Source: Aphidius gifuensis (Eukaryota > Arthropoda > Insecta > Hymenoptera > Braconidae). Taken from it: 64,000 nt of DNA. The notes beneath the pieces were generated by a model. It did not search any database, had not been told where the DNA came from, and saw nothing but the letters and a program-made list of their open reading frames with translations. A program made the translations under genes and the position numbers. The stretch covers positions 3,224,001 through 3,288,000 of the forward strand of contig NC_057792.1 of assembly GCF_014905175.1 (NCBI RefSeq). Reading direction: 5' to 3'. This document shows positions 37,062 to 48,700 of this stretch, piece by piece (within the stretch, counting starts at the first letter, position 1; every line of letters begins with the position of its first letter).

Positions 37062-38090
37062 TGGCTTTCAACAGAGGAATTTTGATGCTTGCCATCATTG
37101 CTTTAACCGGTATTTTTGAAGGTATTGTAATTTATTAAATGATTTATTATTTGAAATATATTTTATTTTTAAATTTAATTTATATAATTTTAATGGAAGA
37201 CAAAAAATAATTGTTTTTTTTTCTATTCTGTATAGTCACGTGTCAACTTTCGAAGTGGACAAATAAATTTTTAAATTCAGAGTATATAAATAAGTGTAGA
37301 AAAAATCAAATCGAAAGAGAATTTGATGCTTTACTGATTTCTTCAATAAAAAACTTTGAAGAATGTCAAAATGGATCTGTTTTCTCTCAATTACGTGGAC
37401 GTATAAAGAATGCAAAAACTCCACTGTTCAGTGTTCCATCTGATTTTCCACTCGTTTGTAATGCTTCGCCTCATTACTTCGCATGTGCTGAAAATTTTGT
37501 CAACAGTGTACTCTTTTGTGAGGGACAACCATCTCGGGATAGAAGAAATTTAATTTCTGGAGCAATACGTTCGTACGCTGGTTATTTGTGTTCAGAGAAT
37601 GCGAAAAGACTTGCTGGTAAGGATTTTATAAAACAATATTATTACTTATAAATTATAATAACCAAAATATAATTCATTTTTTTTCAGCCTTGGTGGAAGA
37701 AGAAGATTGCCTTCGAAAAAGCCTCAGGGGTGCTAAATGTTGGGATGAATTATTACCGGAAAAAAGTTTTCTTCATACGCTGGAATTATACAGTAGAACG
37801 TAAGTTATATTTTAAAAATATAAAAAAATAAATAAAAAATTTAAATTAATTCAATATTTTATAATATAATTACTTTTATTTGTTACAGTTTTGTTCCCAA
37901 AGTTGAGAAATGTATGTTTTATATTTTTGATCAATGTCCAAGCACCGATCCACTCTTTTCACCATCATCTAGTGCTCGAAAATTCATGACTGATTTTAAA
38001 AAATTAGGTCGTTCCTTTTTTAACTTATCTAATTCAACACAGACCTTTGATGACGATTTAGATAATTTTTTTTTAGAGTATGCTTTTTAA
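37061..38090 (+). CDS. Secreted DUF1397-like protein, copy 2
   Basis: The four exons (37061-37121, 37236-37616, 37688-37799, 37889-38090) have the same boundaries and phases as copy 1, giving 251 residues. The signal peptide is identical. Exon 2 differs from copy 1 at sites such as LSKWTNK for LEWKNE, RGRIKN for RERIDN, and CEGQ for CERQ. Exon 3 differs heavily (EDCLRKSLRGAKCWDELLPE) and lacks the extra Cys of copy 1. Introns 2 and 3 are almost identical to those of copy 1, so replacement changes are concentrated in the coding exons. The C-terminus ends LEYAF. The frame is intact with a full promoter, so this copy looks functional. Confidence 0.78.
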
Positions 38091-38497
38091 ATATCCATCA
38101 ATTAAAATATTTTTTTTTTTTAGTTTGTAAAGTATTTTTATATTGTAATTATATATAAAAAAAAAAAAAACAAAATGACAATTAAAAATGTCCTGGTAGA
38201 ATAAAATTGATCAATAAAAAAAATTTTTTTTTTAATAATGAATAATGACACACTTGTTTTCATTTATTTATTTATTTTAGAAATATTAACAAAAAAATAA
38301 TCCTGGACAAAATGTCAATTCATTTATACCAATTCGATATTTTATTAATATATTCGATATTTTAATATTATTTTAAATAAAATAAAATATAAAGTTTTTT
38401 TAAAAAAAATATAAAAACAAAATTTTAAGCATAATAAAAATGGAAAAAAAAATTTTTTTTGGTCGAGATAAATATTATGTGACAAAGCTTATAGATT

Positions 38498-38560
38498 TAG
38501 TACATACCTGGCAATTTTACATTTAGCTGCAATTTCCGGATCTGTAACGTACTGTAAACA
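38498..38560 (-). pseudogene. Terminal UTP20-like exon, extra copy
   Basis: This 60-base stretch is almost identical to 40486-40548 (minus strand, YVTDPEIAAKCKIA). It includes the CTGTAAACAG acceptor. It then runs directly into a partial copy of the secreted family's 3' flank, with no upstream UTP20-like exon. It was therefore carried along when the secreted-protein unit was duplicated. Confidence 0.7.
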
Positions 38561-38578
38561 GATAAAAAAATAAAATAA

Positions 38579-38785
38579 AAATGTCCTGGTAGAATAAGAT
38601 TGATCAATAAAAAAAATTATTTTTTTAATAATGAATAATGAGACACTTGTTTTCATTTATTTATTTATTTTAGAAATATTAAAAAAAAATATAATCCTGG
38701 ACCAAATGTCAATTGATTTATACCAATTCGATATTTTATTAATATATTCGATATTTTAATATTATTTTAAATAAAATAATCTTTC
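38579..38785 (+). repeat. Extra partial copy of the family's 3' flank
   Basis: AAAATGTCCTGGTAGAATAA and the following text, through the repeated TTCGATATTTTATTAATATA words, match 38187-38390 and 40183-40380. There is no attached gene copy. It shows that more than one duplication event shaped the array. Confidence 0.7.
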
Positions 38786-38990
38786 TAGTCTTCTTGGTTC
38801 ATTGTATTAAAAAAATCCTTGAACTGGTAATCCAAAGGAGAGAATGGAAAAGAAAATCTAAATGCCCTAATCCCTAAATGCCATCTATATGTAAAGAATT
38901 TTAGTCATGCACAGTGTACTTTAAAAAAATTGTTGGGAAGGAGTCTTTCAGTGGTAGCAAGTGGTAGCAAGTGGTAGCAAGTGGTAGCCC

Positions 38991-39057
38991 TATATAAAGT
39001 TTGTACTGGCCGTGTGCAGTAACGGGTTCAATTAATAAGTGTTTTAATTTTCTACTA
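38991..39057 (+). promoter_or_regulatory. TATA promoter of secreted-protein copy 3
   Basis: Four units ending GTGGTAGCAAGT/GTGGTAGCCC lead into TATATAAAG at 38991, with GTGTGCAGTAACGGG about 25 bases downstream and ATG at 39057. Copies 1 and 2 have only two GGTAG-type units, so this short repeat has expanded here. Confidence 0.6.
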
Positions 39058-40086
39058 TGGCTTTCAACAGAGGAATTTTGATGCTTGCCATCATTGCTTT
39101 AACCGGTATTTTTGAAGGTATTGTAATTTATTAAATTATTTATTATTTGAAATATATTTTTTTTTAAATTTAATTTATATAATTTTAATGGAAGACAAAA
39201 AATAATTGTTTTTTTTTTCTATTCTGTATAGTCACGTGTCAACTTTCGAAGTGGACAAATAAATTTTTAAATTCAGAGTTTATAAATAAGTGTAGAAAAA
39301 ATCTAATCGAAAGAGAATTTGATGCTTTACTGATTTCTTCAATAAAAAACTTTGAACAATGTCGAAATGGATCTGTTTTCTCTCAATTACATGGACGTAT
39401 AGAGAATGCAAAAACTCCACTGTTCAGTGTTCCATCTGATTTTCCACTCGTTTGTAATACTTCGCCTCATTACTTCGCATGTGCTGAAAATTTTGTCAAC
39501 AGTGTACTTTTTTGTGAGAGACAACCATCTCGGGATAGAAGAAATTTAATTTCTGGAGCAATACGTTCATACGCTGGTTATTTGTGTTCAGAGAATGCGA
39601 AAAGACTTGCTGGTAAGGATTTTATAAAACAATATTATTACTTATAAATTATAATAACCAAAATATAATTTATTTTTTTTCAGCCTTGGTGGAAAAAGAA
39701 GATTGCCTTCGAGAAAGCCTCGGGGGTGCTAAATGTTGGGATGAATTATTACCGGAAAAATTGTTTCTTCATGAGCTGGAAATATACAGTAGAACGTAAG
39801 TTATATTTTAAAAATATAAAAAAATAAATAAAAAATTTAAATTAATTCAATATTTTATAATATAATTACTTTTATTTGTTACAGTTTTGTTCCCAAATTT
39901 GAAAAATGTGTGTTTTATATTTTTGATCAATGTCCAAGCACCGATCCACTCTTTTCACCATCATCTAGTGCTCGAAAATTCATGACTGATTTTAAAAAAT
40001 TAGCTCGTTCCATTTTTGACTTATCTAATTCAACACAGACCTTTGACGGCAAATTAGATACTTTTTTTTTTGAGTTTGCTTTTTAA
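39057..40086 (+). CDS. Secreted DUF1397-like protein, copy 3
   Basis: Four exons (39057-39117, 39232-39612, 39684-39795, 39885-40086) encode 251 residues. The gene structure and signal peptide match copies 1 and 2. Differences from copy 2 include NLIEREF for NQIEREF, EQCRNGS for EECQNGS, and LHGRIEN for RGRIKN. Exon 3 reads EKEDCLRESLGGAKCWDELL. Copies 2 and 3 differ at about nine bases in exon 3, nearly all replacing, but at only about one base across introns 2 and 3. Its 3' end faces the UTP20-like fragment on the opposite strand. Intact and probably expressed. Confidence 0.78.
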
Positions 40087-40485
40087 ATATCCATCAATTA
40101 AAATATTTTTTTTTTTTAGTTTGTAAAGTATGTTTATATTGTAAATTATATATAAAAAAAAAAAAAACAAAATGACAATTAAAAATGTCCTGGTAGAATA
40201 AAATTGATCAATAAAAAAAATTTTTTTTTTAATAATGAATAATGACACACTTGTTTTCATTTATTTATTTATTTTAGAAATATTAAAAAAAAAATAATCC
40301 TGGACAAAATGTCAATTCATTTATACCAATTCGATATTTTATTAATATATTCGATATTTTAATATTATTTTAAATAAAATAAAATATAAAGTTTTTTTAA
40401 AAAAAATATAAAAACAAAATTTTAAGCATAATAAAAATGGAAAAAAGAAATTTTTTTGGTCGAGATAAATATTATGTGACAAAGC

Positions 40486-41283
40486 TTATAGATTTAGTAC
40501 ATGCCTGGCAATTTTACATTTAGCTGCAATTTCCGGATCTGTAACGTACTGTAAACAGATAAAAAAATAAAATAAAAACATCAATTAAAAAATTCCTAAT
40601 AATTATAAAACAATTTTCATTGAAAAAAAAAAAATAAATAATAATTACCTGTTGTTTTTTAGCTATTGATCTTTGGCCCCTCTTGACCATTATTTTTTGC
40701 TGTACTTTATGTAACAATTTAGCATAGTCACCATCATTATTATTATCTTCAATATTTCCATTTGTATTTTCATTTCTTTGTTTAACTTCCATTCTTGATT
40801 TAATTTTTCAGCAATTACCTTTGCTTCTTGTCTCAATGGTTGTTTCAATTTCTCTAACAAGTGGTGACATTATTGGAAAAAGTATTGGTCTCAAATATGG
40901 ATCAAGTCGAATATTAATAACAATGCTTTTAATCCAACTGAATAATGCTTTACCCTGTAAATAGAAATAATTTAAATTTATTAATAATATATCATTAAAT
41001 TTAACCAGATTAATAAAACATTTGAATAATAAAATTAATTATTAATTAAGTATAAATAAATTAATAAAATACTTACAACAACAATTGATTTTGAATTTTG
41101 AGTTACTTCAAAGTTTGCAGCTTTTCGTAATCTTTCTAATATCCAAAACAATGATAAACCATTATTTTCAATTTTATTTGTTTCTTCAGCACTGCTCCAA
41201 CTTGTTGATTTAATAATTTTTGAAATAATAAATTCACATTTAATAACTTCATCAGCAGTTTCTTGTATGATCATGTCAGGATG
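40486..41283 (-). pseudogene. C-terminal fragment of UTP20-like ribosome-biogenesis gene
   Basis: Three exon-like pieces lie at about 41283-41077, 40954-40649 and 40548-40486. They encode text typical of the UTP20 (U3 snoRNP, 18S rRNA processing) C-terminus: an RLDPYLRPILFPIMSPLVRE segment, then AKLLHKVQQKIMVKRGQRS and VTDPEIAAK. Splice phases fit. However, the middle exon changes frame after LVREIETTIE and again before the KLLHKVQQK part, with stops in between. The 5' piece has an in-frame stop just upstream, and no acceptor or further exons lie before it. The tail also stops earlier than the Lys-rich end usual in the family. I conclude this is a displaced, broken fragment. Confidence 0.65.
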
Positions 41284-41299
41284 AATTTAATCAATAAGA

Positions 41300-42733
41300 T
41301 CAAGTGTCAATTAAAAATAAAATAATGTTTTGGATTAGGATAATAGAATGGGCTAAGAGGTATTTAATGAGTTTTGAGAAATAAAAAAAATGATTGATAA
41401 AAATTTTAATTATGATGAATAAAAAAAAAATATTATTTCAGTAATAAACATGATAATAAAAACAATACAATGAGACCAAAATTAATAGTAACATATATTA
41501 TATACAAATACAAGATGATTGTTCAATTTCAATTGTGGGTAAGATTTGTTTTTATTTTTTTTGTTTTTTTTTTTTACGATAGAATATTCATATTTAAATA
41601 TATATATATTATATCAAGGTTATTTAAAATAGATAAGTACTTACAAAAAATATATATTACTAATAAATATCTAAATATTGGATACACAGTGGTATATGAC
41701 TTGACAGAATAAAAATATTTATATATATAAAGAAAAAGAAAAAAAAAATAGGTACAACTGTTTTATGGCAAAAATTTCCCTGGTCCAAAAATTAATGGAA
41801 TTATTAAGCAATATTAATATGAAATTATTAAAACGATTAATTTTTTTCTACAATATTATTATTCATTAAAAATCTAAAATAAATAATTTCACAATTGGGA
41901 GACAGTTTGTACCAATTTTCTTTTTGTTTTTTTTTTTAATTTCACGTCTAATTTAAATTTTCTAATGTGCCATAAAATTGTAAGCTTAATTATTTATTTT
42001 TTCTTATACCTCAAAAATAATAGAAAATAAAAAATAATATACTATGATACTAAATGATAAAACAAATATTATTAATAATCTTTTTTTCTTTTAATAAAAT
42101 AAAATTTTTTCATCTTTTTTTTTTTGTCGTTAACTGTCAACAAGATATCACTGGCAATACCTTGGCAGAAAACCTTGACAATTGAAGGCCACAATTTATA
42201 ATGACTTACATGATAATAACCTTTCGCAATTTATAAACAAAAAAAAAAAAAATTTACAAATTTAATTTCTTTTTTTTTCATTCCAATTAATTTCAATTTT
42301 TTTTTTCCATCAGTAAGTCAATTGTGTGTGTATGTTAGTCTTGAGACTGGCTTAAAGTTTATTATTTCCATAAAATTTATTTTTTTACATTATCAATAAT
42401 AATAATAATAATATTTGTCAATTATTATTATTATTATTATTATTTAATTAACAATAACGTCAAGCCACTCTAAAACATTTCGAAACTTTGAACGTTTCTA
42501 AACGAAAAAAAAAGAATATAAAAAATAAAAAATAATACAAATAAAATATATCCAAATAAAATAATTAAAATATTTGGCTTTTGCGCTTACAGGCCAGTGT
42601 CAGAGCTACTAATTATTATTATAATTATAATTTTAAATCTTACTTTCATTTATATTATAATTTTAATTGTGAATTTTTTTTTTTTAAATTAAATTCGATG
42701 CTAATTTTTATTGAAAAGACTTTGTTTTCTAAT
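41300..42733 (-). other. 3' flank of the RhoGEF gene
   Basis: This stretch probably contains the 3' untranslated region of the minus-strand RhoGEF that ends at 42734. It is A/T-rich. A run of ATA/AAT triplets and its inverse complement near 42397-42447 could form a hairpin. No additional coding exon of the RhoGEF was found here. Confidence 0.45.
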
Positions 42734-45700
42734 TTACAAATTAATGGACATGTCTTGATCATAAGGTGTTAAATTAACATCACTTGATGATGATGGTGAT
42801 GATGATGATGACGATGATGATGATGAGGATGATGATGCAGTTGGTGGATTTGTTGTTGTTGAATTTTTAAGAGGTGTTGATGTATTGTTTGGTGTATTTG
42901 ATGACGTTGAACTTTCTAATGTAGATTTCCAATTATTTCTTTCACTTGTATCAGCACAGCCGTCGTCTGATACTATTGATATATCAGCAATTATTCCACT
43001 TTCTGTAAAACAAATGATAAGATTAAAATATTTTCTTTTTGTATACAGTTAATGACACATTATTTATTTAGTTTAAAAATTAATACATACCAACACTACA
43101 TTGACTGTTTAGTGTTGTACTACGATGATGAAGACGTGGACTAGCATCAAGTCCAAGATGTAATGTTGTTTGTTGACCACCACCACCACTACTACCACCA
43201 CTACTTGATGATGAACTAACTGATATAACACTGTGTGGTCTTCTTGTTGAACGACTTGATTCATCTGATATTGATACTGCTATTGAATTTCTAAATCTTG
43301 GTGCTACAAATTAAAAAAACAATTAAATATTAATTCATTTAAATGCGCATTATTTTATTATTTAAAAAAAAATCATTTATATTTAAACGGATGAATAGTT
43401 TAGAAAATTATAAAATAAAATGAAAGTTTATTTTTAATTTTTAATAATTAATTTATTATTATAATTACGACTTACTTTTTGATAATTGTGCAACGCTTAT
43501 TGAACGATCATTTATTTGATCAGCACTTGGTCTTATATCAAGACAAGGTTTATTGCCAATTCCCATACTTGACATTTCAGCAAGGCGCACTTCTACAATA
43601 CAAAATAGAAAAGAGAAAAAAACAATTTTACAATAAAATCTATTAAAAGAGAAAATAAAAAATTAATTTTTTTTTTTTTTTTATTACCTCGATTACGAAG
43701 CGCCTGTTTCCATAGTAAATTACTTAATTCTTCAGTCCATGATTTTTTAATATCTTCACTTGCACATTGTAGTGTATATGTATCACCTGGTTTTCTTTTT
43801 CTAAACCATATTTCGAATTTTGTTGGTGAATCAGCCATAACAGCTGTTAATCCAATATCTGTTGTTTTTATACTGTGTTTATAAATATAAATATCTAAAT
43901 TCTAATTGAAACAAAAAAAAAAAAGAAACATATATTAATTAAATTAAAGCATATTTTTAATTATATAAATTAATTACCTTTCTATCAGGAAAACGTCTTG
44001 CTTTACTGAATAATATTAAATCTTCAAATAAAAAAACTTGACGAAGACATTTTTTTCCTTTTCCTTGCCAAACTAAAAATTCATTTTGTCGTAATAAACG
44101 TCCTTGTTCCTTGACATTGACCTTAAAAATAATTAAAATAATTTAAAATGTAAATTAAAAATCAACAGATGTTAAGCTAGCTTGTTAATAAATCACCCCA
44201 AATTTTCGACTTAATAATTATTCATATATATATTACGAATAATAAATATAATTAATATGTGTACTCACATCACAATCTCTCAATGAATCCATAGCAAGTA
44301 AATCATTACCATGACGTAATTGAAATCGTACCATCTGTTCAGCATCTCTTAAATCAGCTTCACCCTCAACCATACGTTTAACACCATCATTATTTTTATC
44401 ATTTGAATCTGTTTTATCATCATGATCATTATTATTATCAATACTTTCTGATAAATCAGTACCAGCTTTAACCAATTGTTGTAATAACAATGCATATTTT
44501 CCCATTCTTTGTACTGGTTTTAATAAATAACTTGCTAAATCCATTTTATCATTTAACTCAAGTTGTTTTGTTTTAAAAAATGACGTACCATATTCAGCCA
44601 TTAGAGAATCAGAATTTGGCTTATTTTTATTATACAATGCATATAAATAAAATTTATTTTCCTATTAAAAAAAAAAAAAAATATAATATTAAATAACAAG
44701 TTAAACAAGTTAAATAATAAATAATACTTACATGTCTTAAAAAACATTGTCCAACCATCATTGGACAATGTTCACATTGTTCTAATTCACGTAAAAAATG
44801 TTGACTATGAAATTCATATATTTTTTCAACATTACCAAATATAACATTTCTTTGTCCTCTCATTGCTTGTGGTATATCATCTCTAACAAGTTCTGGTATA
44901 TAATTTTCAATAATATATTCAAGTGATTTAACATAATCTCTTTCAGTCTGTATCATTTCTCTCATAATTAATATTATTGTTTTTTTAACTTTCATACCAG
45001 GTGTTGGTATACTTGATGATCTTTGTAAATGTGAATTAACTGGTGGTTTTAAAAATCTACGATTATTATTTATAATTGGACTTGATGATGATGATTTATC
45101 AATAATATTTTTATTATTATTATCATTTATTTTTGTTTCATTTAATTCATCAATATTATCAAGTATTGGTGTACGTGAATCATTTATTATTGTATTATTA
45201 TTATTGTTAATATTATTATTATTATTTAATAATGTATTTTTTAATTCACATGATCCAGTATTTGAATCACTGTCATCCCATGAATTTGATTCAGCAGCTG
45301 ATTCAGATGTTGCAAATGATCTACGACGACTTGATGGACTATCATTACTATTATTACCACGTATTAATAATACAATATTATTGTATTTATCACGTATATT
45401 TTTACATTTATCAATTATTAATTCATTACCAATTTTATCAGCAATTGTTAACATTTCATTAAAATGTTCATTTGGTAATGGTATTGGTGGACGTATACCA
45501 AAATATTTTTGATTTGATATACGTTCTAATACTTTTTCAGCTTCAATAATCCATTCTTGTGTACGTTCTTGTAATAAATAACAACGTGTTGTATCTTCAA
45601 GATATTCACGACGATCCTCAAGACGTATACCAAAATCACGTAAATGATCACGTAAATTATTTGATAAATCATCAAGACCAGATGTACCAGCAGCCTCAGC

Positions 45701-48700
45701 AAGATCACTACCTTTATCCAAATGTCTCTGTTGAAATTAAAAATATAATTTAATTAATTATTTTGTTTTTTAAATTATTTTTGATATTTTTATTAAATAT
45801 AATAAATTTATTTCTATATGAATGTATTTTTTTTTTAACCAGACGATGAAAAAAAAAAAAAATAAGGTGTGTAAAAGTCTTGGTTCCAGGTTGGTGACCA
45901 GAACGGAATGTGAGTTGTTCAAGAAAGTCCGGGTAATGGTTTTGGTTATATATATATATGGACATTTATATAGCCATATTAACGAGTTACTCCAGCACAC
46001 TGTGCTATGTCAGTTGAATAAATATTTATAAATTAAAAAAAAAAAAAAACAACAAAAATATATTTCTCATTTTTTATTTTATATTTAATATTATATTTAT
46101 TTTTCTATTAATTTGCAAATTTTCAATGATATTTTATTATTATTTTTATTAATTTTACTTTTTTTTTTTTTACAAGTTATTTCCGGAAGAGATTGAGTTG
46201 TAAAAAGTATTAAGAAATAAGCATGAAGCTAGGTAAAGCGTGACTTGATAATAACAAAAATATATATTATTTATACAGAGTTAAGGATTAAAATTAAAAA
46301 ATATATACACATATGAGTATTGTTCATGTGCAAGCATATATGTATATTTATTTCGCAAATTTACTGGGAGGATATGAGAAGCCAAATGAAAATACAAATG
46401 GTGATGACAGAATTAACTTGCGCCATTCACTTGCTAAGTGCATTGCATCTGTTGACTTGAAAATTTCTCTATTATTATAAAAAATTTATAATAAATTATT
46501 GTTATTATATATTTTTTTTCTTTAATCTTTCATTTCTAAATAATAATGCTAAAAGTGTATAATTTTTTTCATTTAATTTGTTACCACATTTAATACATTT
46601 AATTTCAAAATTATCATGTTGTAAAAATTTACAAAATTTGTATATTATTTTATTTAAATAATTTCAATTTATTTTTTTTATAATGTTAATTAATAGTATT
46701 AATAATACCTCGATTGTATTTTATTTTTTAAAAAATAATTTCGATTTATTTCGACGGAGAAATATTTTAATCGATAAATTTATTTTTTTTTTTTTATAAT
46801 TATTTAGGGTGGAAGGGGGTGTAAAAAAAAAAGCAAAAAATCATTTAAATAATGAGGGAATATTTTACGTTATCTTGGGTATATATTTTTTTTTTTCGAA
46901 ATACGAATTTCGAAATTTATTTCGATTTATTTCGACAGAGAAATATTTGAATAAATGAATGAATTTTTTCGGACAATAATTTGGGCTTTACAGGGTATAA
47001 AAAATAATTTAAAAGATGAGAGAATATTATGACGAGTTTATGATATATATATTGTATTTTTTTTTTTTTTGAAATTATTTATTTTTAATGTATCAAATGA
47101 GAATGTGAGAAACGCTGCGATCGCAATAACGCACGGGGGCGTAAATTCATGCAAGAATGGCGCCAACCACGCCGTTACCTTGAAATAACTAACATGTCAT
47201 GTAAACATATATATATGTATGATTATATGCACAAGCAAAATACCATGATACATAAATTTGTAATCCTTTTATACTATCATCTCGCAAGCAACATCTCTAA
47301 CGAACAATAAATTGCACAAAAAAATTTTGTTTCTTTCATTTTTTTTTTTTTCTATTATTTATATCCAACTTGTCTCTATGAAGACAAGTTGTTGCTATTT
47401 TTTTTTCTTTGCTCTGATACTTGTTATAAAGATGTTAAAAAGTAAATCATACTGCATTTATTTACAGCTAACATTAAATAACATATATAATTTTTTTTTA
47501 TTCTACAAATGATTTTCATTTAAAAATTAATATTTTTTTTTCTATTACATAATAAATTAATGTCTACTTGTTATAGGAAATACAAAATTATATCTTCAAA
47601 TAATACATGATAAAAAATATCAATTTAAAAAAAAAATGAAAATTTTTTTTTTTTCGAAAGAAATAAAAAACAAAATTATTCATGTGGTTATACGGTTTAA
47701 ATATATAAAAAAAAATCAACGATAATAATGTGGTGTAAAATAAAAATAATGGGCAATTGGAACAGAACAAAAAAAAGATAAAAAAAAATAATAAAAAAAA
47801 AGGCAAATTGTACAATTTAAAAGTGGTGCAACTGAGTGACTATTTAAGTCACAAATAATCATTAAAAAAAAAATAATAATAATATAAATTTGTTGCTTAT
47901 TGTCATGGTTAAAATAGAGAAGATACTTTAATACAAAAACCACTAATTTCAACCACACCCCTAAAGAATTTCTCACCTAATTGTTATTTTTCTATATTTT
48001 TTAATTTTCATATTAAAAAAAATAAAACAAGATGACAAAAAAAAATAAATAAATATAAATAAACAAAACATAATGAAGGTGTTCTTATGGTTTTAAATTG
48101 GGGTCAAATTCCTTTAATGGAAAAACAACGTGGGCTTTACGTAATGTTATAAATAATATATGGAAAATGAATCGAAAGGAAAGTTTAATTGAAAAAAAAA
48201 AAATAATAATTTCAAGGAAACTTTGCTTTAATAAAATGCAAAATAAATATTTTTTTATAATATTTAAAATTTATATATAGACACTTAATAATTAAAATTA
48301 AAATCCAAAAATTAATGTTAATTATTTTAAACTTCCTAATCAATTTAAAAAAATATATATATTATTTTTCTTTGCAATTTTTACTAAAACTTACTGGTAC
48401 AGAAAATGATCTTTGTGTATATTTTCGTCTACGTAAAATATTAGCACGTTGTAAATCTCTTCTTGTTAATTTTTCATCATTTTTTTTAGTTAATTTATTA
48501 GCCTTATTATCAACATTATTTATCATAAATTTATCATTGATATTTATATTTTTTAAACCAATTAAAATACAGGTATTGTCACTATTAAATTCTGTTGAAT
48601 TAATATTATTAATTAATTTATAATCATCATTATAATTATGATAATTATCTTCATGAAATATTTGATAACTTATTGGTACAATACCATCAAAATTATCATT

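Noticed and set aside
45204..45753. Plus-strand frames opposite the RhoGEF exon (and their copies at 36018-36559)
   Set aside because: They are antisense shadows of a well-supported coding exon.
48362..48394. Read-through C-terminus of the 211-codon exon
   Set aside because: A strong donor in correct phase precedes it, so these codons are more likely intron.
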